Shown in pieces: positions 36,053-44,340 of a stretch of DNA of 64,000 nt. This stretch comes from Spirochaetae bacterium HGW-Spirochaetae-4 (GTDB taxonomy: Bacteria > Spirochaetota > Spirochaetia > Sphaerochaetales > Sphaerochaetaceae): contig PGXU01000016.1 in NCBI GenBank assembly GCA_002839335.1, positions 1-64,000 on the forward strand. The letters are read 5' to 3'. The translations under genes were made by a program, and so were the position numbers. Position 1 is the stretch's first letter. The number at the start of each line of letters is the position of its first letter. The notes beneath the pieces were generated by a model. The model was not told where the DNA came from, searched no databases, and saw nothing but the letters and a program-made list of their open reading frames with translations.

Positions 36053-37336
36053 ATGATCAAAAAGAGAACAATACTGATACTGCTTGTGTTCATTTGTATC
36101 CTGGTCCCGATTGGCGCGGAGATTTTACCACTGGATCGGGCAATTTCCCTGGCAATGGAAAACGTCTTGGCTATCCGTTCAGCCGAGTTGACAAAGAAGA
36201 AAGCATTTCAGATTGCTGAAACCAATGAATTGCTTCCATCCTTAGGTGTTTCCTATTCTTTCAATCAAGATTTTGATCCTGTACAGGCAACCTTTGGGGA
36301 TGCTACGCATACTGCGAAGGTTGCCTTGAACTGGTCACTTTCGGGATCTTCCTTTCTGCAGAAAAAGGAGAAGGCCCTCTCCCAGTCCACGGCATTGTTT
36401 TCCTACGACGCAACTGTCGATGAAATCATATCGGGCATAACCAACCAGTACTGGAATCTTTCCGCATCCCGGTTGTCGATGGAAAGTGCCAGTGCAAATC
36501 ATGAGGCGGCTGTGGAATCGTATAGCCAGGTTTTGGCATTGTACGATGCTTCCCGCGCCACCAGCCTGCAATTGTCACAAGCCAAACTGTATCTCCGTGA
36601 AACGGAACTTGATTTGAAGCAAATCAAGGACGAGTATGAACAGGCTAAACGAGATTTCCTGGAGAACTTGGGGCTAGCGTCCGATTATGGATTTGAATTG
36701 GAGGAGATGCCAGAACCGCAACCCATGGACAGTGAGAAGGTAGAAAAGCTGGTTGCCGAGAACCTTACCGATACCATAGCGGTCCAACAAGCTTTCAATG
36801 CTCTTGAAGTTGCTGTGATCGAAAGGGAGGCTGCAATCCTTGATGCCAGGGTACCGCAACTTACAACCTCCCTTGGGTATTCCTTTATGCAAACCGGTAG
36901 TAGTTTCGGTTCACAACCTATGCAATTGTCGGTTGCGATATCAATACCGCTGGACAGTTACCTCCCCACTAGTTCAGCCAATATCGCCATCAAGGATACC
37001 ACCATTGGGATATCACAAGCGGAATTGGGAATCCAAATGGTGAAGCAGGAGCTGCAACGGGATGTCCGGAACATTCTCACCACCATTGAAAATGCCTATC
37101 TCCTGCATCAAAGACAACAGGAATATCTGGATTTGGCCAGGGAGACGCTCGGTTTGACTACCGAAGCATACGAAGTCGGGTTGGCCACACTCGCCGATTA
37201 CAATGCAACCAAGCGGGATGCCTACCAGGCGGAAATTACACTTGTGAATCGCACTTTGGATTATCTGCTTGCATGCTATGATCTGGCGGACTTGCTGGAT
37301 ATCACCTATGAAACAGTAATGAGGTCCCTTATATGA
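36053..37336 (+). CDS. TolC-family outer-membrane efflux protein
   Basis: A 427-residue outer-membrane factor with a signal peptide (about 1-22) and two helical-barrel repeats; the second half repeats the layout of the first, as in TolC. 'LDRAISLAMENVLAIRSAELTKKKA' is the typical first helix. It forms the exit duct for the RND pump encoded downstream. Its stop overlaps the adaptor start (ATGA). The ribosome site is weak. Confidence 0.88.
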   Translation: MIKKRTILILLVFICILVPIGAEILPLDRAISLAMENVLAIRSAELTKKKAFQIAETNELLPSLGVSYSFNQDFDPVQATFGDATHTAKVALNWSLSGSSFLQKKEKALSQSTALFSYDATVDEIISGITNQYWNLSASRLSMESASANHEAAVESYSQVLALYDASRATSLQLSQAKLYLRETELDLKQIKDEYEQAKRDFLENLGLASDYGFELEEMPEPQPMDSEKVEKLVAENLTDTIAVQQAFNALEVAVIEREAAILDARVPQLTTSLGYSFMQTGSSFGSQPMQLSVAISIPLDSYLPTSSANIAIKDTTIGISQAELGIQMVKQELQRDVRNILTTIENAYLLHQRQQEYLDLARETLGLTTEAYEVGLATLADYNATKRDAYQAEITLVNRTLDYLLACYDLADLLDITYETVMRSLI

Positions 37337-38247
37337 AATTTGAAAGATTGGTAACTATCCTTCTTCTTGCTGTAATCCTGTTTGTCGCCTATTCGTTGGT
37401 TCAGAATACCAAACCTTCCGGGGATGTCGATAAACCGATGTTTTCCGATAGTCAACAGGATCCGACAGATGAGGCAATCAATGTGCGGGTGCAGGTGATG
37501 GAACCGACAACTTTTGTCAAGACTACCGATATCACTGGAGAATTGGTGCACAAGGATGATTCCAAGTACCTGTATTCGGACGTGACCGGTGAAGTAACCG
37601 CAATTCTGGTCCAACGGGGCGATACAATGGAAGTTGGGGACGTGATTGCCTATGTGGACCCCTCGACACCTGGCGCTGTCTATAAGGAACGTGCTGTGAC
37701 CGCAACGACTGGTGGAGTCGTCCAATCGGTCGACACATACAAGGGGCATTGGGTTACAGCGGACTCTACCCCATTGTTCACTATCGCCGATCCCTCGAAT
37801 CTTATGCTTGCAATCAAATTGCCGGAACGATATATCTCCATGGTCACGGAGGGTGTTTCCGCTACGTTCACCACAGTCGCATGGCCTGACGAACCATTTT
37901 CTGCCGAGGTAACGTATATTTCACCTTCAGTCGATTCGGTGAGCAGAACAGTTGAAATTGAACTTGGCATTGAATCGGATGCCAGGTTGAAGAGCGGGAT
38001 GTTCGTTTCGGTGAAGCTTCTAACGGGAGTGTTTGAACAGGTTCTGGTAGTGGAGAAGGATGCAATTTCCTCATACCTTGGTGAAAAATCAGTATTTGTC
38101 ATTGATGAAGGGAAAGCAAGGAGAACGCTTATAACCACCGGTTCGGAATCTGACAGCCAGGCGATTGTCACATCTGGCTTGGAAGTAGGAGATCATGTCG
38201 TAATTGCCGGTTCAGTTGTCGATGGCAGCACCGTACACATACTCTAG
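37333..38247 (+). CDS. RND efflux periplasmic adaptor
   Basis: A 304-residue membrane-fusion protein: one N-terminal anchor (residues 8-24), a lipoyl-like domain ('VTAILVQRGDTMEVGDVIAYVD ... GGVVQSVDTYKGHWV') without a long hairpin, then the beta-barrel domain. It links the TolC-like protein to the RND pump. It is shorter than AcrA because the helical hairpin is missing, which occurs in several spirochaetal adaptors. Confidence 0.87.
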   Translation: MKFERLVTILLLAVILFVAYSLVQNTKPSGDVDKPMFSDSQQDPTDEAINVRVQVMEPTTFVKTTDITGELVHKDDSKYLYSDVTGEVTAILVQRGDTMEVGDVIAYVDPSTPGAVYKERAVTATTGGVVQSVDTYKGHWVTADSTPLFTIADPSNLMLAIKLPERYISMVTEGVSATFTTVAWPDEPFSAEVTYISPSVDSVSRTVEIELGIESDARLKSGMFVSVKLLTGVFEQVLVVEKDAISSYLGEKSVFVIDEGKARRTLITTGSESDSQAIVTSGLEVGDHVVIAGSVVDGSTVHIL

Positions 38248-38257
38248 GGGGATATCG

Positions 38258-41200
38258 ATGACTCTTTCAGAATTATCCGTTCGCAGACCGATACTCATGA
38301 CGATGGTGTATGTCCTGATCATCACACTGGCGGTTTTGGTGGTCCCAAAACTGAATATCGCACTGTATCCTTCCGTGGATATGCCGATATTGAGTGTGAT
38401 TGTCGAGACCAGCAACGCCGGACCTGAAGAAAGCGAATTGCAGGTCGCGCGTATTCTCGAGAACAACCTGGGGTCTATAACTGGATTGGAGAATATCACT
38501 ACGCAAAGCACCAGTAGCAGGGTCGTTGCAATGATGGAGTTCTCCTACGCGACAGACATGGATGAAGCTTATGACGATACGACTGCCAAACTGAATATGA
38601 TTGCCAAGCAACTACCTGATTGGGCTTCGACCCCAACTGTTATGCGGTTGGATAGCATGATGGGCAGCACCGTTGTCGAATTGTTGATTTCTGGCCCTTA
38701 CAATCAGGATGAGTTGAAGACAATTGCGGAAGATTCCGCTTCGACGCTGCTTGAACGAATAGAAGGCGTTGCCCAGGTAACGATTCTCGGGAGCGATGAT
38801 ATTCAATACACGGTTGAAATCGATCCAACCATATTGGCCTCCTATGGTTTGACATATGCCGAAGTTGTGACTGCATTGTCTTCGAGAAACATCCAAGGAC
38901 AGGGAGGTTCCCTGAAACAAGGTGTCTTCGAATATGCTGTGACAGTCGACCAGCGGTATATCGATATCGATCAGATCCGAAACACGGTGGTTTCACGTAT
39001 CGGTGAGGTCTCCATTCGTGTAAAAGACTTGGCCGAAGTTTTTTCCGAAGCGGTAAGCGATTCGAATTCCCGTGTTTCATATCTGAATGGTGAACCGGTA
39101 GTTATGCTGTTGGTCAGCAACGAATCGGACAGCAATGCATCGAAAGTAGCTTCTTCAGTTATTGGTACGTTGGATGAAATCAATGCCCAATTACCTGCGG
39201 GTGTAGAACTGTCTGTTCAAGAGGATAGTACTACCATGATATCTTCTACCATGCAGGAAGTGTATAAAAGTGCATTCCAAGGTATCGTGTTGGCAGCCCT
39301 GATAATTTTTCTTTTTCTTCGTGGAATCAAGTCCACACTCATTATTGTCCTTTCCATGCCAATTTCCATTCTCATCACATTGATGGCAATGGCTGTTATG
39401 GATGTGACGATAAATACCATGAGCATGAGCGGGTTGATTCTCGGAATCGGTATGATTGTGGATGCCTCGATTGTCATTCTCGAACGGACCTATACGTATC
39501 GGGAGAAGGGGTATAAACCGGCGATTGCGGCGATCTTGGGAAGCAAGCGCATGTTTGCGGCGATTTTCGCTTCCACCATGACGACTCTGTGTGTGTTTAT
39601 TCCCATTCTTGTTTACAGGACGGAGTTGGGGATGATAGGAATGATATTCCAGGATCTGGTGATCACCGTGTGCATTTCCTTGGCTTCTTCCCTTTTTATC
39701 GCGGTAACCCTTGTTCCCGCACTCAGTGGCAGCATCTTGCGAATTCATACCCGGGTTCAAAAACCGTTGCGTTTCAAGGTGTTGCGTGCAATCGATGCGG
39801 TGTTCCTGTGGATTGAGAAGAAGATTCGCGATGGGTACCAAGCGATGTTGGAATATGTATTGAGGCATAGATTCTTGATCCTCGTTTTGATCGTCTTGAT
39901 ACTTATATTGTCCCTTACTTTCATTTCGGATATTGGTTTGAGTCTCATTCCTTCCATGCAAACCGATGATAGTGTAACCATTCAAGTGACCACACCGGCA
40001 GGAACTTCCCGGAATGAAACGGTTCGACAGCTGTTTTCATTACAGGAACAAGTGAAGGAATTGTTGCCTGACGACTCTTGGCTACACATGGTTGTGCAAA
40101 CCTCGAGCTCATCCGTTGGAACACTGCAGATTTCCCTGCCGGATATCACCGAACAAAGAGTAGACGCTGCTGGGATTAAAGAATATATCAGACCGTTGCT
40201 GAGTAGTCAGGAGCCCGGTTCGAATTGGGTGTTCGGTGGTGGGCGTGGACCCTCGTCGGACTCTTCGATAGATATCGAAATCCATGCTACCGATACAACG
40301 GCAGCCAAGGAAACCTCCGATATGATACTATCGGTGTTGGAACGTTTTGTTCCTGAAGCCGTGGATGTTACCAGCGATATTTCGGATGGAGCTCCGAGAA
40401 TCGAGGTTCTTGTCGACCAGAACCGTGCCGACGATTTGGGAGTGGACATGTCCACGATCCTCGCTACCTTGGAGGCTGCTATCTCTGGTGTGGAGGCGAC
40501 AACACTCAATACATTCAGCGATACCAAGACATACGACTTGATAGTGCGGTTCAATGATGAGCATCTGAAGAGTACAGATGAGCTTGGAGCACTGTTGGTA
40601 ATGGGTTCGGCGGGAACCGTACGATTGGATAGTTTTGCCAGCTTTTCAGAGGGTAACGAGGCTATGACAATCACTCGGGAAAACAAGATCCGGGTGAACC
40701 ATGTGACCGCGTCCCTTGCTCCCGGTTATTCTGCGAATGAAGTGCAAGCATTGGTGGATTCGGCGTTGGAATCCAACCTGTTGCTGCCTGCCGGCGTTAC
40801 TATCCAGCAAAGCGGCGATATCCAGCAATTCATCGGTTACAGCTCTTCGCTTATCCTGATTGTAGTGATTGCCCTGATCCTGGTGTATTCTGTAATGGCT
40901 GCCCAATTCGAATCACTTGTCGATCCCCTGATCATCTTTGCGAGCATTCCCATGATTCTAATCGGAGTTGTGTTGGTCCACGTGTTCATGGGCCAAACCT
41001 TTTCATTGTTTTCGATCGTCGGGATTGTCGCGTTGATAGGCATCGTCGTCAACAACGGCATCGTGTTGGTGGATTCCATCAATTTCGAAGTACGGCAAAA
41101 ACGTCCGATTGTCCCAAGTTGCGTAAAGGTTGCCAAGGAACGTCTTCGTCCCATACTCATGACAACACTGACAACTGTCTTGGGTCTCGTTCCCATGGCT

Positions 41201-41413
41201 TTTTTTCCTGGTGAGGGAGCGGAGTTGATGCAACCGATTGCGCTCACCGTTGTAGGCGGTTTGCTGTCAGGTGCATGTATCACCTTGTTCCAGACACCCA
41301 TTCTCTACAGTATCCTCAACAAGCGGAAGGAAAGGCACTTCGATGATCCCATGAGCTTGCAAAACCAGTTGGCCGAATACGATGTTACGATTATCGTCGA
41401 AAATGATGATTAG
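38258..41413 (+). CDS. RND-family efflux transporter permease
   Basis: A 1051-residue pump with 12 membrane segments and two large periplasmic loops. The proton-relay segment reads 'LILGIGMIVDASIVILERTYTYREKGYKPA', and the N-terminus 'LSVRRPILMTMVYVLIITLA' is typical. It begins 10 bases after the adaptor, with GGGGG just upstream. Most like the broad multidrug/hydrophobe class; the substrate cannot be read from sequence. Confidence 0.92.
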   Translation: MTLSELSVRRPILMTMVYVLIITLAVLVVPKLNIALYPSVDMPILSVIVETSNAGPEESELQVARILENNLGSITGLENITTQSTSSRVVAMMEFSYATDMDEAYDDTTAKLNMIAKQLPDWASTPTVMRLDSMMGSTVVELLISGPYNQDELKTIAEDSASTLLERIEGVAQVTILGSDDIQYTVEIDPTILASYGLTYAEVVTALSSRNIQGQGGSLKQGVFEYAVTVDQRYIDIDQIRNTVVSRIGEVSIRVKDLAEVFSEAVSDSNSRVSYLNGEPVVMLLVSNESDSNASKVASSVIGTLDEINAQLPAGVELSVQEDSTTMISSTMQEVYKSAFQGIVLAALIIFLFLRGIKSTLIIVLSMPISILITLMAMAVMDVTINTMSMSGLILGIGMIVDASIVILERTYTYREKGYKPAIAAILGSKRMFAAIFASTMTTLCVFIPILVYRTELGMIGMIFQDLVITVCISLASSLFIAVTLVPALSGSILRIHTRVQKPLRFKVLRAIDAVFLWIEKKIRDGYQAMLEYVLRHRFLILVLIVLILILSLTFISDIGLSLIPSMQTDDSVTIQVTTPAGTSRNETVRQLFSLQEQVKELLPDDSWLHMVVQTSSSSVGTLQISLPDITEQRVDAAGIKEYIRPLLSSQEPGSNWVFGGGRGPSSDSSIDIEIHATDTTAAKETSDMILSVLERFVPEAVDVTSDISDGAPRIEVLVDQNRADDLGVDMSTILATLEAAISGVEATTLNTFSDTKTYDLIVRFNDEHLKSTDELGALLVMGSAGTVRLDSFASFSEGNEAMTITRENKIRVNHVTASLAPGYSANEVQALVDSALESNLLLPAGVTIQQSGDIQQFIGYSSSLILIVVIALILVYSVMAAQFESLVDPLIIFASIPMILIGVVLVHVFMGQTFSLFSIVGIVALIGIVVNNGIVLVDSINFEVRQKRPIVPSCVKVAKERLRPILMTTLTTVLGLVPMAFFPGEGAELMQPIALTVVGGLLSGACITLFQTPILYSILNKRKERHFDDPMSLQNQLAEYDVTIIVENDD

Positions 41414-41471
41414 CCAGGCAATTCGTGCAGACGATCAGTCTCCAATGTTTGAAAGGAATGGTTGCGTCATG

Positions 41472-42365
41472 TTACATGGAGATTCGTTTTTCCGCAGCTT
41501 TCAATAACCGGACTTCGAAGAAAGCCGCGAAGAAGGCCAGGACACAGAATGAAAGCACTTTGGTGAGCATCACCGGTAGGGGAAAGACGATTCCATCCAG
41601 GTACTGGAACACACTCTGTATCGGGACCATGATGCCAATGGTGACACACAAGGTGAACAGCAGCGAAAGGACCATGACAACATAGTGTTTCCGATTCGAC
41701 AATCCATTGAGACACATCAGACAAGCGGGAGCTATGATCGCCATGTCCAGGACATAGGTGATTTCTGTCGTATAGACACCCAATGTAGCCAACGGACCGC
41801 GGGAAATCAGGGCTGCCACGATATCGGGTAGCCAGGCGACTACCAGTGCGATGCTGGAAAGGACAAGGAATATGCGGGTGCCTTTTCGATCCATGGTTGC
41901 CGTCACGGTATCTTTCCAAGTTCCATCGCCAACAGAGGGAATACCCAGGATCAATGCGAAGAAGCTGGCCGAGACCAGTGCGATATAGACAAGAAGCATG
42001 GCATTTGCGATAACCCCGAAGGACATCGAGATAGCGTAGTACAAAAATACTCCCATGAGGGAGGTCAGGAACAGTCTTCGGGAATTGCTGGTTTTTTTCA
42101 TATCATTGACCAAGACCATGATTGTGGTTGGGATTACCAGAACCAGCATGGTGAGGTCTGTGCCACGGAATATCGGGGCCTTGAAGGCATCGTCATGTGC
42201 ATATATCCCATAGCCGTAGGCAACCATGCCCTGACCGTACGAATTGGTCGCGTTCGTCACAGGGTGGGGCGTGTGGACAAATAGGCCTACAGCCGCGGTT
42301 GTGATTGTCAGAATCAATACGAAAATGACTAGAATGTGAAATGATTCCATGTTGCGTGCAACCAT
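41472..42365 (-). CDS. Multi-pass membrane protein of unknown function
   Basis: A 297-residue protein with eight or so hydrophobic segments ('ILVIFVLILTITTAAVGLFV', 'LTMLVLVIPTTIMVLV', 'FVIANAMLLVYIALV'-like stretches) and few charged residues. AGAGGA lies 8 bases before the ATG at 42365. It is convergent with the RND gene and divergent from the SGNH hydrolase. Similar integral proteins are annotated only as hypothetical; no family is claimed. Confidence 0.7.
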   Translation of the reverse strand: MVARNMESFHILVIFVLILTITTAAVGLFVHTPHPVTNATNSYGQGMVAYGYGIYAHDDAFKAPIFRGTDLTMLVLVIPTTIMVLVNDMKKTSNSRRLFLTSLMGVFLYYAISMSFGVIANAMLLVYIALVSASFFALILGIPSVGDGTWKDTVTATMDRKGTRIFLVLSSIALVVAWLPDIVAALISRGPLATLGVYTTEITYVLDMAIIAPACLMCLNGLSNRKHYVVMVLSLLFTLCVTIGIMVPIQSVFQYLDGIVFPLPVMLTKVLSFCVLAFFAAFFEVRLLKAAEKRISM

Positions 42366-42463
42366 ACTGCTATCCTCTTGGCAGGAGGTTACCATATAAC
42401 TTCCGACACCTCAACTCCCGGTTTTCAATTGAGAATCAGCACAATCCACGGTAGACTATCGGT

Positions 42464-43108
42464 ATGGATACAACCGGATGCAAACAAATCGTATGTTATG
42501 GTGATTCGAACACCTGGGGGTTTACTCCGGCGACAGGTGAGCGTATGCCGTATGGACAACGCTGGACGAGTATCGTCGCCGAGAAACTGGGAGCAGGGTA
42601 TAGGATTATTCCCGAGGGTCTGAACGGACGGACCACAGTTTTCGAAGATCCTGTCGAAGCGGGGCGGAATGGACTGGACTACTTGCACCCTTGCCTGGTT
42701 ACGCATCATCCGGTGGATGCCGTTGTATTCATGCTGGGAACCAACGATACGAAGCATAGGTTCGGCTTGTTTGCAGTCGACATCGCCCTCGGTATGAAGC
42801 GGTTGGTGAAGACGGTACTGGCCGGTGGGTATGGACCGGAAGGGAAGCCTCCGAAGATCGGTATCATCGCACCACCGGTGGTGAACGAATGGATCATGGA
42901 TGGGCCGTTCTTGGGTTCACACGAAATTTCGATCAAGTTGGCGCGGGAATACCAATTGGTTGCCCGTGAGTTCGGATGTGCTTTTCTCGATGCGGGGGAA
43001 CATATCTTCTGCTCCATGCCAGACGGCATCCATATCGATTCCCCATCACATGCATTGTTGGGAGCCATGGTCGCCGAATGGATTGGAAGGGAACTATTCC
43101 CGGGGTGA
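42464..43108 (+). CDS. SGNH/GDSL-family hydrolase
   Basis: A 214-residue esterase/lipase-fold enzyme. The catalytic Ser lies in 'CYGDSNTWGF' (block I), the oxyanion Gly and Asn are in 'NGRTTV' and 'MLGTNDTKH', and the Asp-His pair is in 'MPDGIHIDSPSHALLG'. No signal peptide, so cytosolic. The likely activity is carbohydrate esterase or acetylhydrolase; substrate unknown. The 3' end overlaps the convergent GNAT-like gene by 15 bases. Confidence 0.88.
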   Translation: MDTTGCKQIVCYGDSNTWGFTPATGERMPYGQRWTSIVAEKLGAGYRIIPEGLNGRTTVFEDPVEAGRNGLDYLHPCLVTHHPVDAVVFMLGTNDTKHRFGLFAVDIALGMKRLVKTVLAGGYGPEGKPPKIGIIAPPVVNEWIMDGPFLGSHEISIKLAREYQLVAREFGCAFLDAGEHIFCSMPDGIHIDSPSHALLGAMVAEWIGRELFPG

Positions 43109-44239
43109 ACTCCCCAAATCCTTTTGGTAGATGCGGTACGTTTTGGATCTTCGCAGACCGAGTTTTTCCAAGGCATTGCGGATATTCCAATTGTCCTCGA
43201 GTATATAATTCGCCTCGATGAGCGGGTCCTTGGGTCCCAAAGCCTTGTAGAGACTGTGGTAGAGCAGTACGTCCAGACCCATACCATGGTACTGGGGCAA
43301 GACTCCCAATCCGAAGAGCCGGTACCGTCGCATGGAGCCTTTGCGTCTCAGATACACCAGGAAGCCGAAGGGCAGCAGACGCCCGTGGATTGCCTGGAAG
43401 ATTGCATTGGGATCGGGAAATCCCAAGGCATATCCCACCGGAAGGCCGGCATCCTGCACAAACCAGACTGCTTGCGGATCAAGTATCGGTTTGAGCCGTT
43501 TCACCATGTCTTGCATGACCGGAAGTGCTACGGGGACATATCCCCAGTTGTTCGCCAGGGCCGTATTGGTTATGTGCCAGATGTGCCGTGCATCCTCGAG
43601 CAATCGACTCGGATCGAGCGGTCGCACCGACAGATCGGGTTTCCGCGAAAGCAATGTGGACGTGAACCGTTCGATCCTATCGGGAATCGTATACCCTGAT
43701 CGGGTATCGGCTTCGTAGGCATAGAGGTCCTTGATCTTAGCCATGCCCGCAGCGTGCATCATGCCGTGGTAGTATGACGGATTGTACGGAGCCATGAGCA
43801 CCGGTAAGGAATCGTATCCTTCAAGGAGGAATCCCCAACTCTCCGCGATGGGATTGATAGGACCCCGCATAGATGACATGCCATGCCCGCGTATCCATGC
43901 CTCGGCTGCATCTAGCAGAAGATTTGAGACCCGGGTGTCCTCGATACATTCGAAGGAGCCGAAGAAGCCCACCGATTCCCCGGTATGCGCCATATGGCTC
44001 GCATCGATGAACACCAGGATCCGACCCGCCACGACTCCATCGTGTATCGCCAGATACAGGATGTGTTCGTTCGCCTGCAAGACCACATTGTTCGAGGCGA
44101 TGTAACCGCTTTTCTCGTCGTGCCACAACGGAGGTGCCCAGAACCTGTCGTGTCGGTAGAGCTGTCTCGGAAAGAGTACGAATGCCCGCATCGCCTTGGC
44201 ATCGGCCACAATCTGGATGTGCATGGATAATCTTATCAT
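43094..44239 (-). CDS. Large GNAT-type N-acetyltransferase-like protein
   Basis: A 381-residue protein. An N-terminal part ('RAFVLFPRQLYRHDRFWAPPLWHDEKSGY') and a C-terminal region resembling a second acetyltransferase fold ('LFGLGVLPQYHGMGLDVLLYHSLYKAL ... YILEDNWNIRNALEKLG') are typical of a conserved family annotated as GNAT proteins. The GNAT acetyl-CoA loop is seen as 'LPQYHGMGLD'. An alternative start is ATG at 44224. Substrate unknown. Confidence 0.75.
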   Translation of the reverse strand: MIRLSMHIQIVADAKAMRAFVLFPRQLYRHDRFWAPPLWHDEKSGYIASNNVVLQANEHILYLAIHDGVVAGRILVFIDASHMAHTGESVGFFGSFECIEDTRVSNLLLDAAEAWIRGHGMSSMRGPINPIAESWGFLLEGYDSLPVLMAPYNPSYYHGMMHAAGMAKIKDLYAYEADTRSGYTIPDRIERFTSTLLSRKPDLSVRPLDPSRLLEDARHIWHITNTALANNWGYVPVALPVMQDMVKRLKPILDPQAVWFVQDAGLPVGYALGFPDPNAIFQAIHGRLLPFGFLVYLRRKGSMRRYRLFGLGVLPQYHGMGLDVLLYHSLYKALGPKDPLIEANYILEDNWNIRNALEKLGLRRSKTYRIYQKDLGSSPRE

Positions 44240-44340
44240 GGTTATGGTGTTTGCAAATTATTTTTTTGACAAATTCTCCTTGGTTTTTGACATATACATT
44301 GTACAATAGACCAAAACAATATGGGAGGGTGTGGACTACC

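Noticed and set aside
44260-44310. Two TTGACA hexamers upstream of the double-propeller gene
   Set aside because: Neither has a good -10 box at 16-18 bases; the promoter cannot be assigned with confidence.
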